From Halisarca cf. caerulea (Eukaryota; Porifera; Demospongiae; Chondrillida; Halisarcidae): a stretch of DNA of 64,000 nt. Where the stretch lies: NCBI GenBank assembly GCA_963170055.1, contig CAUJGJ010000161.1:2543475-2607474 (forward strand). Direction: 5' to 3'. Shown piece after piece: positions 50,697-63,700 of the stretch (positions within the stretch are counted from its first letter, which is position 1; each line of letters opens with the position of its first letter). Made by a program: the position numbers and the translations under genes. A model generated the notes under the pieces. It was not told the DNA's origin. It did not search any database and saw nothing but the letters and a program-made list of their open reading frames with translations.

Positions 50697-52447
50697 TGAC
50701 AAATGAAATACTAATTTCAACTTTCTAAGAAAGTTAAGTTTAAAACGTTACAAACTTTAAATAATATTTATCGCAAAGATAAAGTTAGAAACATAACTTT
50801 AAATTTAAGCAAAGTGAAAAATTGGCAAAGTTCCTAAGATATGACAAATGAAATACTAATTTTAACTTTCTAAGAAAGTTAAGTTTAAAACGTTACAAAC
50901 TTTAAATTTAAGCAAAGAGAAAAATTGGCAAAGTTCCTAAGAGATGACAAATGAAATACTAATTTTAACTTTCTAAGAAAGTTAAGTTTAAAACGTTACA
51001 AACTTTAAATAATATTTATCGCAAAGATAAAGTTAGAAACTTGGCTTAAAAATTAGGCAAAGTGAAATATTGGCAAAGTTCCTAAGATATGACAAATGAA
51101 ATACTAATTTCAACTTTCTAAGAAAGTTAAGTTTAAAACGTTACAAACTTTAAATAATATTTATCGCAAAGATAAAGTTAGAAACATAACTTTAAAATTA
51201 GGCAAAGTGAAAAATTGGCAAAGTTCCTAAGATATGACAAATGAAATACTAATTTTAACTTTCTAAGAAAGTTAAGTTTAAAACGTTACAAACTTTAAAT
51301 AATATTTATCGCAAAGATATAGTTAGAAACATAACTTTAAATTTAAGCAAAGTGAAAAATTGGCAAAGTTCCTAAGATATGACAAATGAAATACTAATTT
51401 TAACTTTCTAAGAAAGTTAAGTTTAAAACGTTACAAACTTTAAATTTAAGCAAAGAGAAAAATTGGCAAAGTTCCTAAGAGATGACAAATGAAATACTAA
51501 TTTTAACTTTCTAAGAAAGTTAAGTTTAAAACGTTACAAACTTTAAATAATATTTATCGCAAAGATAAAGTTAGAAACATAACTTTAAATTTAAGCAAAG
51601 TGAAAAATTGGCAAAGTTCCTAAGATATGACAAATGAAATACTAATTTTAACTTTCTAAGAAAGTTAAGTTTAAAACGTTACAAACTTTAAATTTAAGCA
51701 AAGAGAAAAATTGGCAAAGTTCCTAAGAGATGACAAATGAAATACTAATTTTAACTTTCTAAGAAAGTTAAGTTTAAAACGTTACAAACTTTAAATAATA
51801 TTTATCGCAAAGATAAAGTTAGAAACATAACTTTAAAATTAGGCAAAGTGAAAAATTGGCAAAGTTCCTAAGATATGACAAATGAAATACTAATTTTAAC
51901 TTTCTAAGAAAGTTAAGTTTAAAACGTTACAAACTTTAAATAATATTTATCGCAAAGATATAGTTAGAAACATAACTTTAAAATTAGGCAAAGTGAAATT
52001 TTGGCAAAGTTCCTAAGATATGACAAATGAAATACTAATTTCAACTTTCTAAGAAAGTTAAGTTTAAAACGTTACAAACTTTAAATAATATTTATCGCAA
52101 AGATAAAGTTAGAAACATAACTTTAAATTTAAGCAAAGTGAAAAATTGGCAAAGTTCCTAAGATATGACAAATGAAATACTAATTTTAACTTTCTAAGAA
52201 AGTTAAGTTTAAAACGTTACAAACTTTAAATAATATTTATCGCAAAGATAAAGTTCGAAACTTGGCTTAAAAATTAGGCAAAGTGAAATATTGGCAAAGT
52301 TCCTAAGATATGACAAATGAAATACTAATTTCAACTTTCTAAGAAAGTTAAGTTTAAAACGTTACAAACTTTAAATAATATTTATCGCAAAGATAAAGTT
52401 AGAAACATAACTTTAAAATTAGGCAAAGTGAAAAATTGGCAAAGTTC

Positions 52448-55347
52448 CTAAGATATGACAAATGAAATACTAATTTTAACTTTCTAAGAAAGTTAAGTTT
52501 AAAACGTTACAAACTTTAAATAATATTTATCGCAAAGATATAGTTAGAAACATAACTTTAAATTTAAGCAAAGTGAAAAATTGGCAAAGTTCCTAAGATA
52601 TGACAAATGAAATACTAATTTTAACTTTCTAAGAAAGTTAAGTTTAAAACGTTAATAACTTTAAATAATATTTATCGCAAAGATAAAGTTAGAAACATAA
52701 CTTTAAAATTAGGCAAAGTGAAAAATTGGCAAAGTTCTTAAGATATGACAAATGAAATACTAATTTTAACTTTCTAAGAAAGTTAACTTTAAAACGTTAC
52801 AAACTTTAAATAATATTTATCGCAAAGATAAAGTTAGAAAGATAACTATAAAATTAGGCAAAGTGAAAAATTGGCAAAGTTCCTAAGATATGACAAATGA
52901 AATACTAATTTTAACTTTCTAAGAAAGTTAAGTTTAAAACGTTACAAACTTTAAATAATATTTATCGCAAAGATAAAGTTAGAAAGATAACTATAAAATT
53001 AGGCAAAGTGAAAAATTGGCAAAGTTCCTAAGATATGACAAATGAAATACTAATTTTAACTTTCTAAGAAAGTTAATTTTAAAACGTTACAAACTTTAAA
53101 TAATATTTATCGCAAAGATAAAGTTAGAAACATAACTTTAAACTTAGGCAAAGTGAAATTTTGGCAAAGTTCCTAAGATATGACAAATGAAATACTAATT
53201 TCAACTTTCTAAGAAAGTTAAGTTTAAAACGTTACAAACTTTAAATAATATTTATCGCAAAGATAAAGTTAGAAACATAACTTTAAAATTAGGCAAAGTG
53301 AAAAATTGGCAAAGTTCCTAAGATATGACAAATGAAATACTAATTTTAACTTTCTAAGAAAGTTAAGTTTAAAACGTTACAAACTTTAAATAATATTTAT
53401 CGCAAAGATATAGTTAGAAACATAACTTTAAATTTAAGCAAAGTGAAAAATTGGCAAAGTTCCTAAGATATGACAAATGAAATACTAATTTTAACTTTCT
53501 AAGAAAGTTAAGTTTAAAACGTTAATAACTTTAAATAATATTTATCGCAAAGATAAATTTAGAAACATAACTTTAAAATTAGGCAAAGTGAAAAATTGGC
53601 AAAGTTCTTAAGATATGACAAATGAAATACTAATTTCAACTTTCTAAGAAAGTTAAGTTTAAAACGTTACAAACTTTAAATAATATTTATCGCAAAGATA
53701 AAGTTAGAAACATAACTTTAAAATTAGGCAAAGTGAAATTTTGGCAAAGTTCCTAAGATATGACAAATGAAATACTAATTTTAACTTTCTAAGAAAGTTA
53801 AGTTTAAAACGTTACAAACTTTAAATAATATTTATCGCAAAGATAAAGTTAGAAAGATAACTATAAAATTAGGCAAAGTGAGAAATTGGCAAAGTTCCTA
53901 AGATATGACAAATGAAATACTAATTTTAACTTTCTAAGAAAGTTAATTTTAAAACGTTACAAACTTTAAATAATATTTATCGCAAAGATAAAGTTAGAAA
54001 CATAACTTTAAACTTAGGCAAAGTGAAATTTTGGCAAAGTTCCTAAGATATGACAAATGAAATACTAATTTCAACTTTCTAAGAAAGTTAAGTTTAAAAC
54101 GTTACAAACTTTAAATAATATTTATCGCAAAGATAAAGTTAGAAACATAACTTTAAAATTAGGCAAAGTGAAAAATTGGCAAAGTTCCTAAGATATGACA
54201 AATGAAATACTAATTTTAACTTTCTAAGAAAGTTAAGTTTAAAACGTTACAAACTTTAAATAATATTTATCGCAAAGATATAGTTAGAAACATAACTTTA
54301 AATTTAAGCAAAGTGAAAAATTGGCAAAGTTCCTAAGATATGACAAATAAAATACTAATTTTAACTTTCTAAGAAAGTTAAGTTTAAAACGTTAATAACT
54401 TTAAATAATATTTATCGCAAAGATAAAGTTAGAAACATAACTTTAAAATTAGGCAAAGTGAAAAATTGGCAAAGTTCCTAAGATATGACAAATGAAATAC
54501 TAATTTTAACTTTCTAAGAAAGTTAAGTTTAAAACGTTACAAACTTTAAATAATATTTATCGCAAAGATATAGTTAGAAACATAACTTTAAATTTAAGCA
54601 AAGTGAAAAATTGGCAAAGTTCCTAAGATATGACAAATGAAATACTAATTTTAACTTTCTAAGAAAGTTAAGTTTAAAACGTTAATAACTTTAAATAATA
54701 TTTATCGCAAAGATAAAGTTAGAAACATAACTTTAAAATTAGGCAAAGTGAAAAATTGGCAAAGTTCTTAAGATATGACAAATGAAATACTAATTTTAAC
54801 TTTCTAAGAAAGTTAACTTTAAAACGTTACAAACTTTAAATAATATTTATCGCAAAGATAAAGTTAGAAAGATAACTATAAAATTAGGCAAAGTGAAAAA
54901 TTGGCAAAGTTCCTAAGATATGACAAATGAAATACTAATTTTAACTTTCTAAGAAAGTTAAGTTTAAAACGTTACAAACTTTAAATAATATTTATCGCAA
55001 AGATAAAGTTAGAAAGATAACTATAAAATTAGGCAAAGTGAAAAATTGGCAAAGTTCCTAAGATATGACAAATGAAATACTAATTTTAACTTTCTAAGAA
55101 AGTTAATTTTAAAACGTTACAAACTTTAAATAATATTTATCGCAAAGATAAAGTTAGAAACATAACTTTAAACTTAGGCAAAGTGAAATTTTGGCAAAGT
55201 TCCTAAGATATGACAAATGAAATACTAATTTCAACTTTCTAAGAAAGTTAAGTTTAAAACGTTACAAACTTTTAATAATATTTATCGCAAAAATAAAGTT
55301 AGAAACATAACTTTAAAATTAGGCAAAGTGAAAAATTGGCCAAGTTC
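52448..55347 (+). repeat. Six-unit block repeated at 2030 bp, with a partial copy between
   Basis: Units 52448-53317 match 54478-55347: gatatag, ttaataac, a 'ttaag' unit with gttaacttt and gaaagataac (52738/54768), a gaaagataac unit, a gttaatttt plus cttaggc unit (53028/55058), then a ttcaac unit. The gttaatttt unit also occurs at 53898, preceded by a gaaagataac unit with gagaaatt. The 870- and 1160-bp spacings (6 and 8 units) sum to 2030. Confidence 0.78.
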
Positions 55348-56217
55348 CTAAGATATGACAAATGAAATACTAATTTTAACTTTCTAAGAAAGTTAAGTTT
55401 AAAACGTTACAAACTTTAAATAATATTTATCGCAAAGATATAGTTAGAAACATAACTTTAAATTTAAGCAAAGTGAAAAATTGGCAAAGTTCCTAAGATA
55501 TGACAAATGAAATACTAATTTTAACTTTCTAAGAAAGTTAAGTTTAAAACGTTACAAACTTTAAATAATATTTATCGCAAAAATAAAGTTAGAAACATAA
55601 CTTTAAAATTAGGCAAAGTGAAAAATTGGCCAAGTTCCTAAGATATGACAAATGAAATACTAATTTTAACTTTCTAAGAAAGTTAAGTTTAAAACGTTAC
55701 AAACTTTAAATAATATTTATCGCAAAGATATAGTTAGAAACATAACTTTAAATTTAAGCAAAGTGAAAAATTGGCAAAGTTCCTAAGATATGACAAATGA
55801 AATACTAATTTTAACTTTCTAAGAAAGTTAAGTTTAAAACGTTACAAACTTTAAATAATATTTATCGCAAAGATAAAGTTAGAAACATAACTTTAAACTT
55901 AGGCAAAGTGAAATTTTGGCAAAGTTCCTAAGATATGACAAATGAAATACTAATTTCAACTTTCTAAGAAAGTTAAGTTTAAAACGTTACAAACTTTAAA
56001 TAATATTTATCGCAAAAATAAAGTTAGAAACATAACTTTAAAATTAGGCAAAGTGAAAAATTGGCCAAGTTCCTAAGATATGACAAATGAAATACTAATT
56101 TTAACTTTCTAAGAAAGTTAAGTTTAAAACGTTACAAACTTTAAATAATATTTATCGCAAAGATATAGTTAGAAACATAACTTTAAATTTAAGCAAAGTG
56201 AAAAATTGGCAAAGTTC
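55203..56217 (+). repeat. Dimer higher-order repeat (290 bp), three copies with one unit intercalated
   Basis: Dimers start at 55203, 55493 and 55928. The first unit has cgcaaaaataaag (g to a at unit position 90) and ends in ggccaagttcc. The second has gatatag with aatttaagc. One unit with cttaggc and gtgaaatttt (55783-55927) separates the second and third dimers. The change aaacttttaata is private to the first copy. Confidence 0.78.
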
Positions 56218-58612
56218 CTAAGATATGACAAATGAAATACAAATTTTAACTTTCTAAGAAAGTTAAGTTTAAAACGTTAATAACTTTAAATAATATTTAT
56301 CGCAAAGATAAATTTAGAAACATAACTTTAAAATTAGGCAAAGTGAAAAATTGGCAAAGTTCTTAAGATACGACAAATGAAATACTAATTTCAACTTTCT
56401 AAGAAAGTTAAGTTTAAAACGTTACAAACTTTAAATAATATTTATCGCAAAGATAAAGTTAGAAACATAACTTTAAAATTAGGCAAAGTGAAATTTTGGC
56501 AAAGTTCCTAAGATATGACAAATGAAATACTAATTTCAACTTTCTAAGAAAGTTAAGTTTAAAACGTTACAAACTTTAAATAATATTTATCGCAAAGATA
56601 AAGTTAGAAACATAACTTTAAATTTAAGCAAAGTGAAAAATTGGCAAAGTTCCTAAGATATGACAAATGAAATACTAATTTTAACTTTCTAAGAAAGTTA
56701 AGTTTAAAACGTTACAAACTTTAAATTTAAGCAGAGAAAAATTGGCAAAGTTCCTAAGAGATGACAAATGAAATACTAATTTCAACTTTCTAAGAAAGTT
56801 AAGTTTAAAACGTTACAAACTTTAAATAATATTTATCGCAAAGATAAAGTTAGAAACATAACTTTAAAATTAGGCAAAGTGAAATTTTGGCAAAGTTCCT
56901 AAGATATGACAAATGAAATACTAATTTCAACTTTCTAAGAAAGTTAAGTTTAAAACGTTACAAACTTTAAATAATATTTATCGCAAAGATAAAGTTAGAA
57001 ACATAACTTTAAATTTAAGCAAAGTGAAAAATTGGCAAAGTTCCTAAGATATGACAAATGAAATACTAATTTTAACTTTCTAAGAAAGTTAAGTTTAAAA
57101 CGTTACAAACTTTAAATTTAAGCAAAGAGAAAAATTGGCAAAGTTCCTAAGAGATGACAAATGAAATACTAATTTTAACTTTCTAAGAAAGTTAAGTTTA
57201 AAACGTTACAAACTTTAAATAATATTTATCGCAAAGATAAAGTTAGAAACTTGGCTTAAAAATTAGGCAAAGTGAAATATTGGCAAAGTTCCTAAGATAT
57301 GACAAATGAAATACTAATTTCAACTTTCTAAGAAAGTTAAGTTTAAAACGTTACAAACTTTAAATAATATTTATCGCAAAGATAAAGTTAGAAACATAAC
57401 TTTAAAATTAGGCAAAGTGAAAAATTGGCAAAGTTCCTAAGATATGACAAATGAAATACTAATTTTAACTTTCTAAGAAAGTTAAGTTTAAAACGTTACA
57501 AACTTTAAATAATATTTATCGCAAAGATATAGTTAGAAACATAACTTTAAATTTAAGCAAAGTGAAAAATTGGCAAAGTTCCTAAGATATGACAAATGAA
57601 ATACTAATTTTAACTTTCTAAGAAAGTTAAGTTTAAAACATTAATAACTTTAAATAATATTTATCGCAAAGATAAAGTTAGAAACATAACTTTAAAATTA
57701 GGCAAAGTGAAAAATTGGCAAAGTTCTTAAGATATGACAAATGAAATACTAATTTTAACTTTCTAAGAAAGTTAAGTTTAAAACGTTACAAACTTTAAAT
57801 TTAAGCAAAGAGAAAAATTGGCAAAGTTCCTAAGAGATGAAAAATGAAATACTAATTTTAACTTTCTAAGAAAGTTAAGTTTAAAACGTTACAAACTTTA
57901 AATAATATTTATCGCAAAGATAAAGTTAGAAACATAACTTTAAAATTAGGCAAAGTGAAAAATTGGCAAAGTTCCTAAGATATGACAAATGAAATACTAA
58001 TTTTAACTTTCTAAGAAAGTTAAGTTTAAAACGTTACAAACTTTAAATAATATTTATCGCAAAGATATAGTTAGAAACATAACTTTAAATTTAAGCAAAG
58101 TGAAAAATTGGCAAAGTTCCTAAGATATGACAAATGAAATACTAATTTTAACTTTCTAAGAAAGTTAAGTTTAAAACGTTAATAACTTTAAATAATATTT
58201 ATCGCAAAGATAAAGTTAGAAACATAACTTTAAATTTAAGCAAAGTGAAAAATTGGCAAAGTTCCTAAGATATGACAAATGAAATACTAATTTTAACTTT
58301 CTAAGAAAGTTAAGTTTAAAACGTTACAAACTTTAAATTTAAGCAAAGAGAAAAATTGGCAAAGTTCCTAAGAGATGACAAATGAAATACTAATTTTAAC
58401 TTTCTAAGAAAGTTAAGTTTAAAACGTTAAAAACTTTAAATATTTATCGCAAAGATAAAGTTAGAAACATAACTTTAAATTTAAGCAAAGTGAAAAATTG
58501 GCAAAGTTCCTAAGATATGACAAATGAAATACTAATTTTAACTTTCTAAGAAAGTTAAGTTTAAAACGTTACAAACTTTAAATTTAAGCAAAGAGAAAAA
58601 TTGGCAAAGTTC

Positions 58613-60745
58613 CTAAGAGATGACAAATGAAATACTAATTTTAACTTTCTAAGAAAGTTAAGTTTAAAACGTTACAAACTTTAAATAATATTTATCGCAA
58701 AGATAAAGTTAGAAACATAACTTTAAAATTAGGCAAAGTGAAAAATTGGCAAAGTTCCTAAGATATGACAAATGAAATACTAATTTTAACTTTCTAAGAA
58801 AGTTAAGTTTAAAACGTTACAAACTTTAAATAATATTTATCGCAAAGTTATAGTTAGAAACATAACTTTAAATTTAAGCAAAGTGAAAAATTGGCAAAGT
58901 TCCTAAGATATGACAAATGAAATACTAATTTTAACTTTCTAAGAAAGTTAAGTTTAAAACGTTAATAACTTTAAATAATATTTATCGCAAAGATAAAGTT
59001 AGAAACATAAGTTTAAAATTAGGCAAAGCGAAAAATTGGCAAAGTTCTTAAGATATGACAAATGAAATACTAATTTTAACTTTCTAAGAAAGTTAAGTTT
59101 AAAACGTTACAAACTTTAAATAATATTTATCGCAAAGATATAGTTAGAAACATAACTTTAAATTTAAGCAAAGTGAAAAATTGGCAAAGTTCCTAAGATA
59201 TGACAAATGAAATACTAATTTTAACTTTCTAAGAAAATTAAGTTTAAAACGTTAATAACTTTAAATATTATTTATCGCAAAGAAAAAGTTAGAAACATAA
59301 CTTTAAAATTACGCAAAGTGAAAAATTGGCAAAGTTCTTAAGATATGACAAATGAAATACTAATTTCAACTTTCTAAGAAAGTTAAGTTTAAAACGTTAC
59401 AAACTTTAAATAATATTTATCGCAAAGATAAAGTTAGAAACATAACTTTAAAATTAGGCAAAGTGAAAAATTGGCCGAGTTCCTAAGATATGACAAATGA
59501 AATACTAATTTTAACTTTCTAAGAAAGTTAAGTTTAAAACGTTACAAACTTTAAATAATATTTATCGCAAAGATATAGTTAGAAACATAACTTTAAATTT
59601 AAGCAAAGTGAAAAATTGGCAAAGTTCCTAAGATATGACAAATGAAATACTAATTTTAACTTTCTAAGAAAGTTAAGTTTAAAACGTTACAAACTTTAAA
59701 TTTAAGCAAAGAGAAAAATTGGCAAAGTTCCTAAGAGATGACAAATGAAATACTAATTTTAACTTTCTAAGAAAGTTAAGTTTAAAACGTTACAAACTTT
59801 AAATAATATTTATCGCAAAGATAAAGTTAGAAACATAACTTTAAAATTAGGCAAAGTGAAAAATTGGCAAAGTTCCTAAGATATGACAAATGAAATACTA
59901 ATTTTAACTTTCTAAGAAAGTTAAGTTTAAAACGTTACAAACTTTAAATAATATTTATCGCAAAGTTATAGTTAGAAACATAACTTTAAATTTAAGCAAA
60001 GTGAAAAATTGGCAAAGTTCCTAAGATATGACAAATGAAATACTAATTTTAACTTTCTAAGAAAGTTAAGTTTAAAACGTTAATAACTTTAAATAATATT
60101 TATCGCAAAGATAAAGTTAGAAACATAAGTTTAAAATTAGGCAAAGCGAAAAATTGGCAAAGTTCTTAAGATATGACAAATGAAATACTAATTTTAACTT
60201 TCTAAGAAAGTTAAGTTTAAAACGTTACAAACTTTAAATAATATTTATCGCAAAGATATAGTTAGAAACATAACTTTAAATTTAAGCAAAGTGAAAAATT
60301 GGCAAAGTTCCTAAGATATGACAAATGAAATACTAATTTTAACTTTCTAAGAAAATTAAGTTTAAAACGTTAATAACTTTAAATATTATTTATCGCAAAG
60401 AAAAAGTTAGAAACATAACTTTAAAATTACGCAAAGTGAAAAATTGGCAAAGTTCTTAAGATATGACAAATGAAATACTAATTTCAACTTTCTAAGAAAG
60501 TTAAGTTTAAAACGTTACAAACTTTAAATAATATTTATCGCAAAGATAAAGTTAGAAACATAACTTTAAAATTAGGCAAAGTGAAAAATTGGCCAAGTTC
60601 CTAAGATATGACAAATGAAATACTAATTTTAACTTTCTAAGAAAGTTAAGTTTAAAACGTTACAAACTTTAAATAATATTTATCGCAAAGATATAGTTAG
60701 AAACATAACTTTAAATTTAAGCAAAGTGAAAAATTGGCAAAGTTC
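58613..60745 (+). repeat. Higher-order repeat including a shortened unit (1118 bp), second copy one unit short
   Basis: Copy one is 58613-59730: seven 145-bp units and one 103-bp unit. Copy two is 59731-60745, without the shortened unit. Landmarks 1118 bp apart are the 'gagatgac' start (58613/59731), cgcaaagttatag (58841/59959), acataagttt with gcgaaaaatt (near 59008/60126), the gaaaattaag stem with aaatattattta (near 59234/60352), and the acgcaaagtg unit that follows. The last ttcaac unit ends ggccgagttcc in copy one and ggccaagttcc in copy two. Confidence 0.83.
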
Positions 60746-63700
60746 CTAAGATATGACAAATGAAATACTAATTTTAACTTTCTAAGAAAGTTAAGTTTAA
60801 AACGTTAATAACTTTAAATAATATTTATCGCAAAGATAAAGTTAGAAACATAACTTTAAAATTAGGCAAAGTGAAAAATTGGCAAAGTTCTTAAGATATG
60901 ACAAATGAAATACTAATTTTAACTTTCTAAGAAAGTTAAGTTTAAAACGTTACAAACTTTAAATAATATTTATCGCAAAGATAAAGTTAGAAACTTAACT
61001 TAAAAATTAGGCAAAGTGAAATATTGGCAAAGTTCCTAAGATATGACAAATGAAATACTAATTTTAACTTTCTAAGAAAGTTAAGTTTAAAACGTTACAA
61101 ACTTTAAATAATATTTATCGCAAAGATAAAGTTAGAAACTTAACTTAAAAATTAGGCAAAGTGAAATATTGGCAAAGTTCCTAAGATATGACAAATGAAA
61201 TACTAATTTTAACTTTCTAAGAAAGTTAAGTTTAAAACGTTAATAACTTTAAATAATATTTATCGCAAAGATAAAGTTTGAAACATAACTTTAAAATTAG
61301 GCAAAGTGAAAAATTGGCAAAGTTCTTAAGATATGACAAATTAAATACTAATTTTAACTTTCTAAGAAAGTTAAGTTTAAAACGTTACAAACTTTAAATA
61401 ATATTTATCGCAAAGATATAGTTAGAAACATAACTTTAAATTTAAGCAAAGTGAAAAATTGGCAAAGTTCCTAAGATATGACAAATGAAATACTAATTTT
61501 AACTTTCTAAGAAAGTTAAGTTTAAAACATTACAAACTTTAAATAATATTTATCGCAAAGATAAAGTTAGAAACATAACTTTAAAATTAGGCAAAGTGAA
61601 AAATTGGCAAAGTTCTTAAGATATGACAAATGAAATACTAATTTTAACTTTCTAAGAAAGTTAAGTTTAAAACGTTACAAACTTTAAATAATATTTATCG
61701 CAAAGATAAAGTTAGAAACTTAACTTAAAAATTAGGCAAAGTGAAAAATTGGCAAAGTTCCTAAGATATGACAAATGAAATACTAATTTCAACTTTCTAA
61801 GAAAGTTAAGTTTAAAACGTTACAAACTTTAAATAATATTTATCGCAAAGATAAAGTTAGAAACATAACTTTAAATTTAAGCAAAGTGAAAAATTGGCAA
61901 AGTTCCTAAGATATGACAAATGAAATACTAATTTTAACTTTCTAAGAAAGTTAAGTTTAAAACGTTACAAACTTTAAATTTAAGCAAAGAGAAAAATTGG
62001 CAAAGTTCCTAAGATATGACAAATGAAATATTAATTCTAACTTTCTAAGAAAGTTAAGTTTAAAACGTTACAAACTTTAAATAATATTTATCGCAAAGAT
62101 AAAGTTAGAAACATAACTTTAAAATTAGGCAAAGTGAAATATTGGCAAAGTTCCTAAGATATGACAAATGAAATACTAATTTTAACTTCATAAGAAAGTT
62201 AAGTTTAAAACGTTAATAACTTTAAATAATATTTATCGCAAAGATAAAGTTAGAAACATAACTTTAAAATTAGGCAAAGTGAAATATTGGCAAAGTTCCT
62301 AAGATATGACAAATGAAATACTAATTTTAACTTCATAAGAAAGTTAAGTTTAAAACGTTACAAACTTTAAATAATATTTATCGCAAAGATAAAGTTAGAA
62401 ACATAACTTTAAAATTAGGCAAAGTGAAAAATTGGCAAAGTTCGTAAGATATGACAAATGAAATACTAATTTTAACTTTCTAAGAAAGTTAAGTTTAAAA
62501 CGTTACAAACTTTAAATAATATTTATCGCAAAGATATAGTTAGAAACATAACTTTAAATTTAAGCAAAGTGAAAAATTGGCAAAGTTCCTAAGATATGAC
62601 AAATGAAATACTAATTTTAACTTTCTAAGAAAGTTAAGTTTAAAACGTTAATAACTTTAAATAATATTTATCGCAAAGATAAAGTTAGAAACATAACTTT
62701 AAAATTAGGCAAAGTGAAAAATTGGCAAAGTTCTTAAGATATGACAAATGAAATACTAATTTTAACTTTCTAAGAAAGTTAAGTTTAAAACGTTACAAAC
62801 TTTAAATAATATTTATCGCAAAGATAAAGTTAGAAACTTAACTTAAAAATTAGGCAAAGTGAAATATTGGCAAAGTTCCTAAGATATGACAAATGAAATA
62901 CTAATTTTAACTTTCTAAGAAAGTTAAGTTTAAAACGTTAATAACTTTAAATAATATTTATCGCAAAGATAAAGTTAGAAACATAACTTTAAAATTAGGC
63001 AAAGTGAAAAATTGGCAAAGTTCTTAAGATATGACAAATGAAATACTAATTTTAACTTTCTAAGAAAGTTAAGTTTAAAACGTTACAAACTTTAAATAAT
63101 ATTTATCGCAAAGATAAAGTTAGAAACTTAACTTAAAAATTAGGCAAAGTGAAAAATTGGCAAAGTTCCTAAGATATGACAAATGAAATACTAATTTCAA
63201 CTTTCTAAGAAAGTTAAGTTTAAAACGTTACAAACTTTAAATAATATTTATCGCAAAGATAAAGTTAGAAACATAACTTTAAAATTAGGCAAAGTGAAAT
63301 ATTGGCAAAGTTCCTAAGATATGACAAATGAAATACTAATTTTAACTTCATAAGAAAGTTAAGTTTAAAACGTTACAAACTTTAAATAATATTTATCGCA
63401 AAGATAAAGTTAGAAACATAACTTTAAAATTAGGCAAAGTGAAAAATTGGCAAAGTTCCTAAGATATGACAAATGAAATACTAATTTTAACTTTCTAAGA
63501 AAGTTAAGTTTAAAACGTTACAAACTTTAAATAATATTTATCGCAAAGATATAGTTAGAAACATAACTTTAAATTTAAGCAAAGTGAAAAATTGGCAAAG
63601 TTCCTAAGATATGACAAATGAAATACTAATTTTAACTTTCTAAGAAAGTTAAGTTTAAAACGTTACAAACTTTAAATAATATTTATCGCAAAGATAAACT

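Larger units (their letters stand above)
49718..50833 (+). repeat. Satellite unit split by the transposon insertion
   Basis: The unit begins with ctaagata (49718-49725) and resumes with tgacaaatg at 50697. Leaving out the insert and one TA gives 8 + 137 = 145 bp, so the unit was whole before the insertion. The insertion point is the TA at unit positions 7-8. The resumed part is a ttcaac, gataaag, aatttaagc unit. Confidence 0.93.
50834..62008 (+). repeat. Recurrent shortened satellite unit (103 bp), ten copies
   Basis: Copies are 50834-50936, 51372-51474, 51620-51722, 56653-56753 (101 bp, two further bases lost), 57044-57146, 57727-57829, 58265-58367, 58510-58612, 59628-59730 and 61906-62008. 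Each lacks the same 42 bp: aactttaaat at unit position 65-74 is joined directly to what follows the second aactttaaat at 107-116. That is a deletion between 10-bp direct repeats. All end with tttaagcaaagagaaaaatt or its near copy, so the parent was an aatttaagc, gagaaaa unit. In nine of ten, the next unit starts ctaagagatgac instead of ctaagatatgac; the exception follows 61906-62008. The pair has clearly been amplified together. I saw no copy left of the transposon. Confidence 0.9.

Noticed and set aside
50540..50728. Open reading frame of 62 codons on the plus strand
   Set aside because: It runs out of the transposon through the right terminal repeat, and its last codons are satellite sequence. 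It therefore exists only because of the insertion, and nothing suggests a product.
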